DNA from: Thermoplasmatota archaeon
GTDB lineage: Archaea; Thermoplasmatota; Thermoplasmata; UBA10834
DNA length: 7,573 nucleotides
NCBI GenBank assembly: GCA_030836605.1
Contig: JAUPMC010000084.1
Coordinates: 1-7,573 of the forward strand
Reading direction: 5' to 3'
The position numbers and the translations under genes are program-made. Positions within the stretch are counted from its first letter, which is position 1. Every line of letters begins with the position of its first letter. Under the pieces are notes generated by a model. It did not search any database. It saw only the letters and a list, made by a program, of their open reading frames with translations, and was not told the DNA's origin. Positions 1 to 6,067 of the stretch are shown one piece after another.

Positions 1-144
1 AAGGGCATCAGGCACGAGACTGGCCAGAAGGTCCGCGGCCTGAGGACTAGGTCCATCGGCAGGACCGGCATGACCATGGGAGTCTTGAGGAAGAAGGAGG
101 GGCCGGCCCAGGCAGGAGAGGCTGCGCCGGAGAAGAAGGAGTAG
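1..144 (+). CDS. rps13: 30S ribosomal protein S13 (uS13), C-terminal part only
   Basis: Only the last 47 codons are in the window; the frame is open from base 1 and ends in TAG at 142-144. The visible protein begins KGIRHETGQKVRGLRTRSIG, the strongly conserved basic C-terminal segment of S13, which in the family contacts 16S rRNA in the 30S head and lies near the P-site tRNA. After GMTMGVLRKK there is a short tail rich in Ala, Pro, Glu and Lys (about 15 residues) that looks unstructured. It is the upstream member of the S13-S4-S11-RpoD block, and the next start codon follows 8 bases after the stop, so co-transcription is very likely. The identification is firm; the N-terminal part cannot be judged. 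Confidence 0.96.
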   Translation, partial: KGIRHETGQKVRGLRTRSIGRTGMTMGVLRKKEGPAQAGEAAPEKKE

Positions 145-152
145 TGTGACCG

Positions 153-845
153 ATGGGCGACCCCAAGTTCTCCAGAAGGAAGTACGAGAAGCCGTCCCAC
201 CCGTGGGAGGGCGAGAGGATCAAGGCGGAGAACGAGCTCCTCATGAAGTACGGGCTCAAGAACAAGAGGGAGCTCTGGAGGGCGCAGTCCTTCGTCAGGA
301 CGCTGCGCGCACAGAGCAGGGACCTCCAGGCCCGCGTCAGGACCGGCGACAAGCAGGCCGAGGTGGAGACCAAGGAACTCCTCCAGCGCTGCGCGAGGCT
401 CGCGCTTCTGCCGGCCGACAACGCGACCCTGAACGACGTTCTCGCGCTCAACACCGAGGCGGTGCTCCAGAGGCGGTTCCAGACGGTCATATACCGCAAG
501 GGGCTCGCGTTCACGCCGAAGCAGGCGAGGCAGTTCATAGTCCACGGGCACGCGTCGATATCAGGCAGGAAGGTCACGATACCTGGCTACTTCGTCAAGA
601 GGGGCGAGGAGGACCAGATCAACTACCACCTGATGTCCCCGATATCCAACGAGCTGCACCCGGTCAGGCCAAAGCCCGAGGACCTCCAGAAGATCAAGGA
701 GGCCGCGGAGGCCCCGAAGACCGAGGAGAAGGATGAGATCAAGGTCGCGAAGCCCAAGCTCATGAAGATCATCAAGACGGAACTGAAGGAGGAGAAGGAG
801 TCCGAAGCGGATGTCCCGGAGCCTCCTCCAGAGCAGGAGGGATGA
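153..845 (+). CDS. rps4: 30S ribosomal protein S4 (uS4) with charged C-terminal extension
   Basis: This 230-residue protein is the primary 16S rRNA-binding protein S4, an early nucleator of 30S assembly. The start MGDPKFSRRKYEKPSHPWEG and the following segment with NKRELWRAQSFVR are typical of archaeal S4. The RNA-binding S4 fold lies at about residues 105-160 (QRRFQTVIYRKGLAFTPKQA, then HGHASISGRKV and the PGYFVKRGEED stretch). The ATG at 153 is chosen because it gives the conserved N-terminus; a purine-rich AAGGAG at 136-141 lies 11 bases upstream, inside the end of rps13. From about residue 171 to 230 the protein continues beyond the usual archaeal S4 end (about 180 residues by family knowledge) with a Lys/Glu-rich tail ending in Pro/Glu repeats. 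The tail is probably disordered; its role is unknown. The rps11 start follows after 4 bases. Confidence 0.97.
   Translation: MGDPKFSRRKYEKPSHPWEGERIKAENELLMKYGLKNKRELWRAQSFVRTLRAQSRDLQARVRTGDKQAEVETKELLQRCARLALLPADNATLNDVLALNTEAVLQRRFQTVIYRKGLAFTPKQARQFIVHGHASISGRKVTIPGYFVKRGEEDQINYHLMSPISNELHPVRPKPEDLQKIKEAAEAPKTEEKDEIKVAKPKLMKIIKTELKEEKESEADVPEPPPEQEG
836..840 (+). promoter_or_regulatory. Shine-Dalgarno site that fixes the rps11 start
   Basis: GGAGG lies within the last codons of rps4, nine bases before the ATG at 850. The reading frame is also open to an upstream ATG at 811, which would add 13 residues and overlap rps4 further. The position of this site and the conserved MGKWGIAHVYASYNN start both favour 850. 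The placement suggests translational coupling between S4 and S11. Confidence 0.8.
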
Positions 846-849
846 AGAC

Positions 850-1233
850 ATGGGCAAGTGGGGCATAGCTCACGTGTACGCGAGCTACAACAACATCATC
901 ATAACGGTAACGGACCTCACCGGCGCGGAGACGATCACAAAGGCCACGGGTGGCATGGTGGTCAAGGCCGCGAAGGACGAGGCGTCCCCGTACGCCGCGA
1001 TGAAGGCGGCCGAGAAGGTCGCTGAGATCGCGAAGGAGAAGGGGATCGACAGCATACATGTCAAGGTGCGCGCTCCTGGAGGCAACAGGTCGGCGTCGCC
1101 AGGACCGGGCGCCCAGGCAGCGATCAGGGGGCTCGCCAGGGCGGGGCTCAGGATCGGCAGGATAGAGGACGTCACCCCGGTACCGCACGACGGCACGAAG
1201 AAGAAGGGCGGCAGAAGGGGCCGAAGAGTGTAG
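850..1233 (+). CDS. rps11: 30S ribosomal protein S11 (uS11)
   Basis: This 127-residue protein is S11, a component of the 30S platform that contacts 16S rRNA near the mRNA exit region. It carries the family hallmarks KWGIAHVYASYNNIIITVTD near the start, the AAMKAAEKVAE helix in the middle, and the glycine/proline-rich SPGPGAQAAIRGLARAGLRI loop at about residues 90-110. It ends with DVTPVPHDGTKKKGGRRGRR, the expected basic rRNA-binding tail of archaeal and eukaryotic S11. Length is normal for the family. A start at 811 is possible in frame but adds residues with no resemblance to S11. It sits 4 bases after rps4 and 9 bases before rpoD, consistent with a single transcript. Confidence 0.98.
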   Translation: MGKWGIAHVYASYNNIIITVTDLTGAETITKATGGMVVKAAKDEASPYAAMKAAEKVAEIAKEKGIDSIHVKVRAPGGNRSASPGPGAQAAIRGLARAGLRIGRIEDVTPVPHDGTKKKGGRRGRRV

Positions 1234-1242
1234 GGGTATCAG

Positions 1243-2079
1243 ATGAAGATCGACATAGTCGAGATGACGCCTACGAAGGCTCAGCTCGTGATACACGACA
1301 CGAACCCGACGTTCGTGAACGCGCTCAGGAGGATCATCACGGCCGATGTCCCGAAGATGGCCATCGACAACGTCGAGTTCCACCTCGGGCCCATCATGGA
1401 CGAGGGCGGGCAGGCCTACGAGAGCATCACGCCCCTGTTCGACGAGATCCTGGCCCACAGGCTCTCCCTGATACCGATACCGACGGACCTGGACACGTTC
1501 GTCTTCAGGTCGAAGTGCAGCTGCAACGGCGAGGGCTGTCCCAGCTGCACGATCATGTACTCGCTCAACAAGAAGGGGCCGTGCACCGTCTACTCGGGGG
1601 ACCTCGAGCCCATAGGCAGCGAGAAGTTCAGGGTCAAGGACGACCTCGTACCGATAGTCAAGCTCGCGCACGACCAGGCTCTGCTGGTGTACGCCACCGC
1701 GGAGCTCGGGACCGGGAAGCAGCACGCGAAGTGGCAGGCCGCGCTCGGGGCTGGCTACAGGTACTCTGCGAAGATCACGATCAAGCACGACAAGTGCGAC
1801 CTGGGTGCGAGCTGCGTCGAGGTCTGCCCCAAGGATGTCTTCGTCAAGGAGGACAAGAAGATAGTGGCGAAGCACCCGGAGAGGTGCAACCTGTGCGGAG
1901 CCTGCATGGAGGTCTGCGAGGCCGGCGTCGTCAAGGTCGAGGGTGACCCGTCCACGATGCACTTCAGGTTCGAGACCGACGGCTCGCTCACGGCCAAGGA
2001 CCTCCTGGTCAGAGGGCTCAAGATGCTCGAGGAGCGCTTCGAGGGCCTCAGGGAACAGATGTCCAAGCTCGAGGAATGA
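1243..2079 (+). CDS. rpoD: DNA-directed RNA polymerase subunit D (Rpo3) with ferredoxin-like domain
   Basis: This 278-residue protein is archaeal RNA polymerase subunit D, counterpart of bacterial alpha and eukaryotic Rpb3. With subunit L it forms the assembly platform of the enzyme. Residues 1-50 give one half of the dimerisation domain, including the NPTFVNALRRIITADVPKMA signature. Residues 92-102 hold a CxCx4CxxC cluster (C92, C94, C99, C102). Residues about 180-232 form an inserted dicluster-ferredoxin-like domain, and the chain then returns to the dimerisation fold (TMHFRFETDGSLTAKDLLVR). The second ferredoxin motif is complete (C215, C218, C221, C225). The first has C185, C191 and C195, but position 188, where the second cysteine is expected, is Gly (codon GGT). 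By dicluster ferredoxin logic one [4Fe-4S] site is complete (C215, C218, C221, C195) and the other has three ligands. Only a weak GGGGT precedes the start. It is the last gene of the operon visible here. Confidence 0.97.
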   Translation: MKIDIVEMTPTKAQLVIHDTNPTFVNALRRIITADVPKMAIDNVEFHLGPIMDEGGQAYESITPLFDEILAHRLSLIPIPTDLDTFVFRSKCSCNGEGCPSCTIMYSLNKKGPCTVYSGDLEPIGSEKFRVKDDLVPIVKLAHDQALLVYATAELGTGKQHAKWQAALGAGYRYSAKITIKHDKCDLGASCVEVCPKDVFVKEDKKIVAKHPERCNLCGACMEVCEAGVVKVEGDPSTMHFRFETDGSLTAKDLLVRGLKMLEERFEGLREQMSKLEE

Positions 2080-2082
2080 GCC

Positions 2083-5000
2083 TCACAGGAACTCGTCCAG
2101 CTTGGAGTTCTTCACCTTGTCCGACTGGAACAGGGAGTTTATCGCGTTCTCCAGCAGCGCTATCCTCTGCAGTGTGTAGGCGGGCACGCCGTAGGTCGCG
2201 CCTATGGCCTTCGCCTTCTCGAGGTACTTGCTGACGCCCGCCTCGTGGACCGTGAGCGTGAGCTTGTTCCCGCAGTAGCAGACCCCCCTGAGCGGTATCC
2301 TGCGGTACTTCACGTTGCACTTGGCGCACCTCAGCTGCTGCCCGGTGAACCTCTTGAGGCTGCCCTGGATGTCCGGCAGCAGGTGCCTCGTGATGACCCT
2401 GTAAGCGACGTCCTGGACATCGACCGCCCGTATCCTCACCCCGAGGGACAGCTGGGCGTCCAGCTTTTCGTCCATGGACTCCAGCGCTGTGTACGCTGAG
2501 TTCGCCGGGCCCTCTGATATGTCAGCGACCTCGTGGGTGAACCCCATGCCCTCGTACTGCAGCACCGTCCCAATCCTCCCGCCGACGAGGTCCATCATCG
2601 ACTCGACCTCCTTCGGGTGGGCGTAGCGCTGGGTCGCCTTGTAGAAGTCCAGGCCGTAGGCCGAGGAGACGTCCATGTTGTGGGCCTCCTTGTCTATCTC
2701 GTTCGGGTCGAGCCTTGTGGTGAGCACGAGGGGGGCGTCCATGAGCCCGCCGCGCTTCTCAGGCAGGAAGGACCGGGAGAAGTTCAGGAGGCAGTCCATG
2801 AGCATGATGACCGAGTCCTCGTCGCCGTCGCAGTTCCTCCGCTTGGCGGCGTGGAAGAACGGGTGAGCGTACCCCACATGGGCGCTCGTGAAGCCGACGA
2901 TCCTCGCCAGGACCCCTCCTGACGTGTGCGGGGCCAGGCCGACCACCAGGTGCCCCACCAGGTCCTCCTTCTCGACGACCGTGTAGAAGGGCTCGAGCCC
3001 GTAGAAGTCCTGGAGCATGTCGTCGACGAACCGCGTCGTCTTGATGATGTAGTCCACGCACGAGTCGGGTATCACGACGTCCTGCACCTTGAGCTCGAGT
3101 AGCTGGTCCGGGTCCACCAGCTCCTTCCCGGCGTGGTCCCTGTCGTATCCGAGCCGCCTCGCCGTGTCGATGTCGATGCCCACCTCGGAGGGCCTGAAGT
3201 GCGTGAGCGGCACGTCCGTGGCGTCCACCCTGATCGTGCCGTCCTTGAAGACGAACAGGTCGTACCTGCACCTGATGATGCCCTTCTCGAGCGCCTCGGG
3301 TATCTTGTCCTTCGATATCATCCCCTGGACACCCTTGACGTCGCGCACGTGCTTCTCCCCCAGGAAGTCCAAGGCGTTCTCGAACATGTCCGAGAGGGGG
3401 AGGGCCTGAAGGCTGGTGACCCCCGTGGACCGCGTGTGGCCCCCGCAGCCGCACCTCGCCATGAAACCCTTGGCCCCGCACGCGGGGCACACACGCTCCC
3501 CGAGGTCTATCCTGATCTCCCCGGACTGCGACGCCTGGCTGATGAGCCTCTGGGGGCCGCCCGCATGGCCGACCGGGAACAAGCAGTGAGGTGGCGGTTT
3601 CATCCTCCTCTCCCTGGCTTTCTCCGGGCGCGCGACCCTCGCGCCTATCCGGGTCACCGCGCGGGGGCGGACCTCGACGCCGGCTAGCGTGGACACGATG
3701 TCAAGGCTCCTCCCGCCCTCCGGGACCTGGGTCTCCGTGGCCTTGAGGCCTTCACCGGAGGGCTCCAGCCCCAGGCACAGGATGAGCTGCTTGACGCACG
3801 ATTCGATGACGTATGAGCCCTGCTCGACCCTGTGGGGCACCCCGAGGCGCTCCAGCAGCAGCTTCAACACGGGGTCCTCGGGGACTCGCAGCGCGCCATC
3901 GTCCGCCTTCGCGCGCGACATCATCTCCCTCAGCTGAAGCAAGTCCGCAGGCGAGAGGTCGTACCAGAACAGGTTGAACTTGGGGTGAAGCGGGACCTTC
4001 AGCTCGCGGCTCATCTGGACAGCGCGTTCGAACGTCGGGGACTCCCAGTCCTCCGGGAGGGGGCCGGCCTTCGCCATCAGCTCCTGCAAGTGCCACTCGA
4101 GCGAGTAACCAGCTGGCATCAGGAGGTGGTTGTTCTCGGCGAACTCGCCGAACGGGATCAGTATCTCCCCGACATCGATGATCTCCTTCACCTTGCCCTT
4201 GACCGCGAGCGCCTCTGGGACGGTGTCCACCTGGACGACGTCCCCGTTGTCGAGGAGCACGATCGGGCCCTCTATCGAGCCGCACGGGGTCATCGCCCCC
4301 GCCTTGCCGGGGCGTTCTATCTTGATCTGGGTGCCTATGGCCACGAAATCGTCTAGGACCATCATCGTGGCCGGGTTCAGGGCGAGCGCGGCGAGGCCCG
4401 TCGCCCTCGTGCGCCCGTACCTGAGCCTGAGCCCGCCGACCCTGGAAGGATATGACAGGACTGGCCTCCCAGCTATGATGTCCTTCAGGAACTTCGTGCT
4501 CGGGGTGATCTCCGAGTTGCCATCCTCGACCCCTTTCTTCTTGAGGTCCAGGAACTCGTCGATGAACTCCCAGCCGTCGATCCCGAGGCGCTTGACGTGC
4601 TTCTGCAGTTTCGGCGCCTTCAGACACAGCCCCTCGGCCACTACGAGGCACGCGCCCCCCCTCACCCTGTTCGTGGCGATCCTGGGCAGGTCCCTGAAGC
4701 CCTGTATCTCGTCGTCCTCGGTCCCTTCGCCGTCGACGCATATGGGCACGTTCCGGGCGATGATGTCTATCTCCTCGTTCGTGGGGGTGTACTGGAGGTG
4801 CTGGCAGGACTTGTAGAGGGGTATCTCCTCCTTCAGCCGGTGCACCTCCCCGGCGCTGGGGATGTACCGGCCTATGCCCAGCTCGCGCCTGACGACGTCC
4901 GCTATGAGCACGCTCATGGCCTGGCCCGTGCCCCCGGCGGACCTGATCGGCCCCGCGAAGAACACCGTCAGGTAGTTCGAGCCGTCCTGGTTCTTGTTCA

Positions 5001-5361
5001 CGGACACCCCCGCGATGCCCTCCAGGGGGGCCACGAGTATGCCCTCGGTGAGCACCGCCAAGCCGACCCTGACCGCCCTCTCGATTGCGAACTCCACGCT
5101 CTTGGCGGGCATCTTCGCGTACTCCTTGGCGATCAGCAGGGAGACCTCCTCCCTGTTGCGGTCCCTGCTGAGCTCGCGTATCCTGTCCGCGACCCCTTCG
5201 ACCTCCCACTCGTACAGCAGCTTCTCCACCCTCGCGGCAAGGTCCGAGGCCTGGGGCACCTCGACGTCCAGCGAGGGGTCGAACCCCTTGGAGCGGGCCT
5301 TCTTCGCGACCGCGTAGCAGGCGTCTACCTCACGCTGGAGAGACGAGAAGTACTCCTCCAT
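2083..5361 (-). CDS. polC: DNA polymerase II (PolD) large subunit DP2
   Basis: This 1092-residue protein is DP2, the catalytic subunit of the archaeal family-D replicative polymerase, which works with the DP1 exonuclease subunit (not in this window). The N-terminus (MEEYFSSLQREVDACYAVAK) and the PIRSAGGT motif at 138-145 are typical. RPEKARERRMKPP lies around 578-590. Cysteine pairs C625/C628 with C637/C639 and C1012/C1015 with C1028/C1030 look like zinc sites. The catalytic loop NCDGDED is at 843-849, with D845 and D847 matching the two essential metal-binding aspartates of the two-barrel active site. The chain is uninterrupted: no intein, although this loop carries inteins in some archaea. 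The last residues, NSKLDEFL, resemble a PCNA-interacting peptide. The ATG at 5361 gives the family-like start; an in-frame GTG at 5412 would add 17 residues without family resemblance. Neither start has a clear Shine-Dalgarno site. The gene ends 3 bases from the rpoD stop on the other strand. Confidence 0.98.
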   Translation of the reverse strand: MEEYFSSLQREVDACYAVAKKARSKGFDPSLDVEVPQASDLAARVEKLLYEWEVEGVADRIRELSRDRNREEVSLLIAKEYAKMPAKSVEFAIERAVRVGLAVLTEGILVAPLEGIAGVSVNKNQDGSNYLTVFFAGPIRSAGGTGQAMSVLIADVVRRELGIGRYIPSAGEVHRLKEEIPLYKSCQHLQYTPTNEEIDIIARNVPICVDGEGTEDDEIQGFRDLPRIATNRVRGGACLVVAEGLCLKAPKLQKHVKRLGIDGWEFIDEFLDLKKKGVEDGNSEITPSTKFLKDIIAGRPVLSYPSRVGGLRLRYGRTRATGLAALALNPATMMVLDDFVAIGTQIKIERPGKAGAMTPCGSIEGPIVLLDNGDVVQVDTVPEALAVKGKVKEIIDVGEILIPFGEFAENNHLLMPAGYSLEWHLQELMAKAGPLPEDWESPTFERAVQMSRELKVPLHPKFNLFWYDLSPADLLQLREMMSRAKADDGALRVPEDPVLKLLLERLGVPHRVEQGSYVIESCVKQLILCLGLEPSGEGLKATETQVPEGGRSLDIVSTLAGVEVRPRAVTRIGARVARPEKARERRMKPPPHCLFPVGHAGGPQRLISQASQSGEIRIDLGERVCPACGAKGFMARCGCGGHTRSTGVTSLQALPLSDMFENALDFLGEKHVRDVKGVQGMISKDKIPEALEKGIIRCRYDLFVFKDGTIRVDATDVPLTHFRPSEVGIDIDTARRLGYDRDHAGKELVDPDQLLELKVQDVVIPDSCVDYIIKTTRFVDDMLQDFYGLEPFYTVVEKEDLVGHLVVGLAPHTSGGVLARIVGFTSAHVGYAHPFFHAAKRRNCDGDEDSVIMLMDCLLNFSRSFLPEKRGGLMDAPLVLTTRLDPNEIDKEAHNMDVSSAYGLDFYKATQRYAHPKEVESMMDLVGGRIGTVLQYEGMGFTHEVADISEGPANSAYTALESMDEKLDAQLSLGVRIRAVDVQDVAYRVITRHLLPDIQGSLKRFTGQQLRCAKCNVKYRRIPLRGVCYCGNKLTLTVHEAGVSKYLEKAKAIGATYGVPAYTLQRIALLENAINSLFQSDKVKNSKLDEFL

Positions 5362-5489
5362 GGACTTGCTACATACAACGCCTGCCGTGACGCGCTCCCC
5401 CGTAGATGCCACGCGTCCAGGAGAGCTGGCACGGGCTCATCCAAAGACCGAATGGCTAGGTGCTATCCCGGCGGAGAATCACATCCGTC

Positions 5490-5499
5490 CACTATAAGC
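5490..5499 (-). promoter_or_regulatory. Candidate TATA box for polC
   Basis: Read on the minus strand this is GCTTATAGTG, an AT-rich archaeal box-A-like element in GC-rich surroundings and the best such element upstream of polC. Initiation about 25 bases downstream would fall near 5465-5470. That gives a leader of about 105 bases to the ATG at 5361, or about 55 bases to the alternative GTG at 5412. The match is partial and the plus-strand reading (CTATAAG) is also TATA-like, so direction is uncertain. Confidence 0.35.
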
Positions 5500-5540
5500 G
5501 TTGCTGAGGTGCGTCTGCGCCCGCCGAGCCGTTAACGCCG

Positions 5541-5559
5541 CATAAACTTAAGACATATG
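5541..5559 (+). promoter_or_regulatory. Candidate promoter of the ATP-cone gene
   Basis: CATAAACTTAAGACATATG is the most AT-rich stretch of the intergenic region. A TATA-like element centred near 5545 would place the transcription start around 5570, just ahead of the strong Shine-Dalgarno site at 5579-5586. The region also holds three hexamer palindromes close together (GTTAAC 5531-5536, CTTAAG 5547-5552, CATATG 5554-5559). No clear activator or repressor site can be assigned. Confidence 0.4.
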
Positions 5560-5578
5560 AACATGAATACGAGAATGG

Positions 5579-5586
5579 GGAGGTGA
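5579..5586 (+). promoter_or_regulatory. Shine-Dalgarno site with long spacing
   Basis: GGAGGTGA is a full match to the archaeal anti-Shine-Dalgarno complement, but it ends 16 bases before the ATG at 5603, longer than usual. A second, weaker GAGGAG (5585-5590) lies 12 bases before it. No in-frame ATG, GTG or TTG lies between this site and 5603, and the frame is closed by a TGA at 5564-5566, so 5603 remains the best start. Confidence 0.6.
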
Positions 5587-5602
5587 GGAGACGGCTAGAG
5601 TC

Positions 5603-6058
5603 ATGAAGCGCTCCGGGAAGCTAGAGGAGTTCGACGGGAGGAAACTGGAGGAGTCGGTCCGGAAGGCCGGGGCGAGCGACGAGACCGCACGCAGGGTGGC
5701 GGAGAGGATCAACCCGCCCGAAGGCACGACCACGGGGGAGCTCAGGAGGATGGTCTCCCACGAGCTCAGGCGCGAGAACGCGGCCCTGTCCGGGGCCTAC
5801 GCGACCACGAGGAACCTCCGTGCGAGGAGCACGCCGGACCTGAAGGCGGGCGTGGTGCTTCTCAGCGAGGACTTGCTGAGGATGCACGGCCTGACACCAG
5901 GACAGCCTGCGTACGTCGTCCACATGGACAAGAGGACTGACGTGCAGGTCAAGTCCGCGGATTCCGCGAAGCCCGCGGAGGTCCTGATGTCCAGGTCCGA
6001 CCTGGAGAGGCTGGGAGCGGCCGACGGCACCCGCGTGAACGTGAGGTTCAGGGGCTGA
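5603..6058 (+). CDS. ATP-cone-like domain fused to a barrel-like C-terminal domain, function unknown
   Basis: I do not recognise this 151-residue protein as a named gene. Residues 1-72 match the ATP-cone pattern by eye: KRSGKLEEFDGRKLEESVRK, then a helix with AERI, then TTTGELRRMV and a closing AYATTRNLR. ATP-cones are nucleotide-sensing modules known from ribonucleotide reductase and NrdR. The NrdR zinc ribbon is absent (the protein has no cysteine), and so is any reductase domain. Residues about 83-150 contain two similar halves, VVLLSEDLLRMHGLTPGQPA (84-103) and EVLMSRSDLERLGAADGTRV (126-145), with Ser-x7-Gly-x3-Gly in both. This suggests a pseudo-twofold small barrel of the double-psi or swapped-hairpin type. 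The fold assignment is inference. The protein is hydrophilic with no signal peptide or membrane segment. The gene is divergent from polC and ends 9 bases from the NOG1 stop. A nucleotide-responsive regulatory role is possible but not shown. Confidence 0.8.
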   Translation: MKRSGKLEEFDGRKLEESVRKAGASDETARRVAERINPPEGTTTGELRRMVSHELRRENAALSGAYATTRNLRARSTPDLKAGVVLLSEDLLRMHGLTPGQPAYVVHMDKRTDVQVKSADSAKPAEVLMSRSDLERLGAADGTRVNVRFRG

Positions 6059-6067
6059 GGCGACAGC

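Noticed and set aside
146..736. Frame starting at GTG 146 overlapping rps4
   Set aside because: The translation is Gly/Arg/Gln-rich without family resemblance, while the frame at 153 gives clear S4.
811..849. N-terminal extension of S11 from ATG 811
   Set aside because: The added residues (MSRSLLQSRRDED) do not resemble S11, and GGAGG is correctly placed for the ATG at 850.
772..1962. Long open frame on the minus strand (396 codons) across rps11 and rpoD
   Set aside because: It lies antisense to two unmistakable genes, is made of Arg/Leu/Val/Asp-rich sequence typical of antisense shadows in GC-rich DNA, and has no recognisable domain.
3752..5209. 485-codon minus-strand frame inside polC, and long plus-strand frames opposite polC (for example 4597-5535)
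   Set aside because: They overlap the well-supported DP2 frame and have low-complexity Arg/Gly/Pro-rich translations; they are shadows of the GC-rich codon pattern.
5531..5559. Cluster of hexamer palindromes (GTTAAC, CTTAAG, CATATG) as an operator
   Set aside because: They are different sequences without common spacing or larger dyad symmetry; an AT-rich promoter explains them as well.
5413..5602. Possible tRNA or structured RNA between polC and the ATP-cone gene
   Set aside because: No T-loop GTTC motif, acceptor stem or other recognisable tRNA pairing was found; short G/C-rich complementary runs are expected at this base composition.
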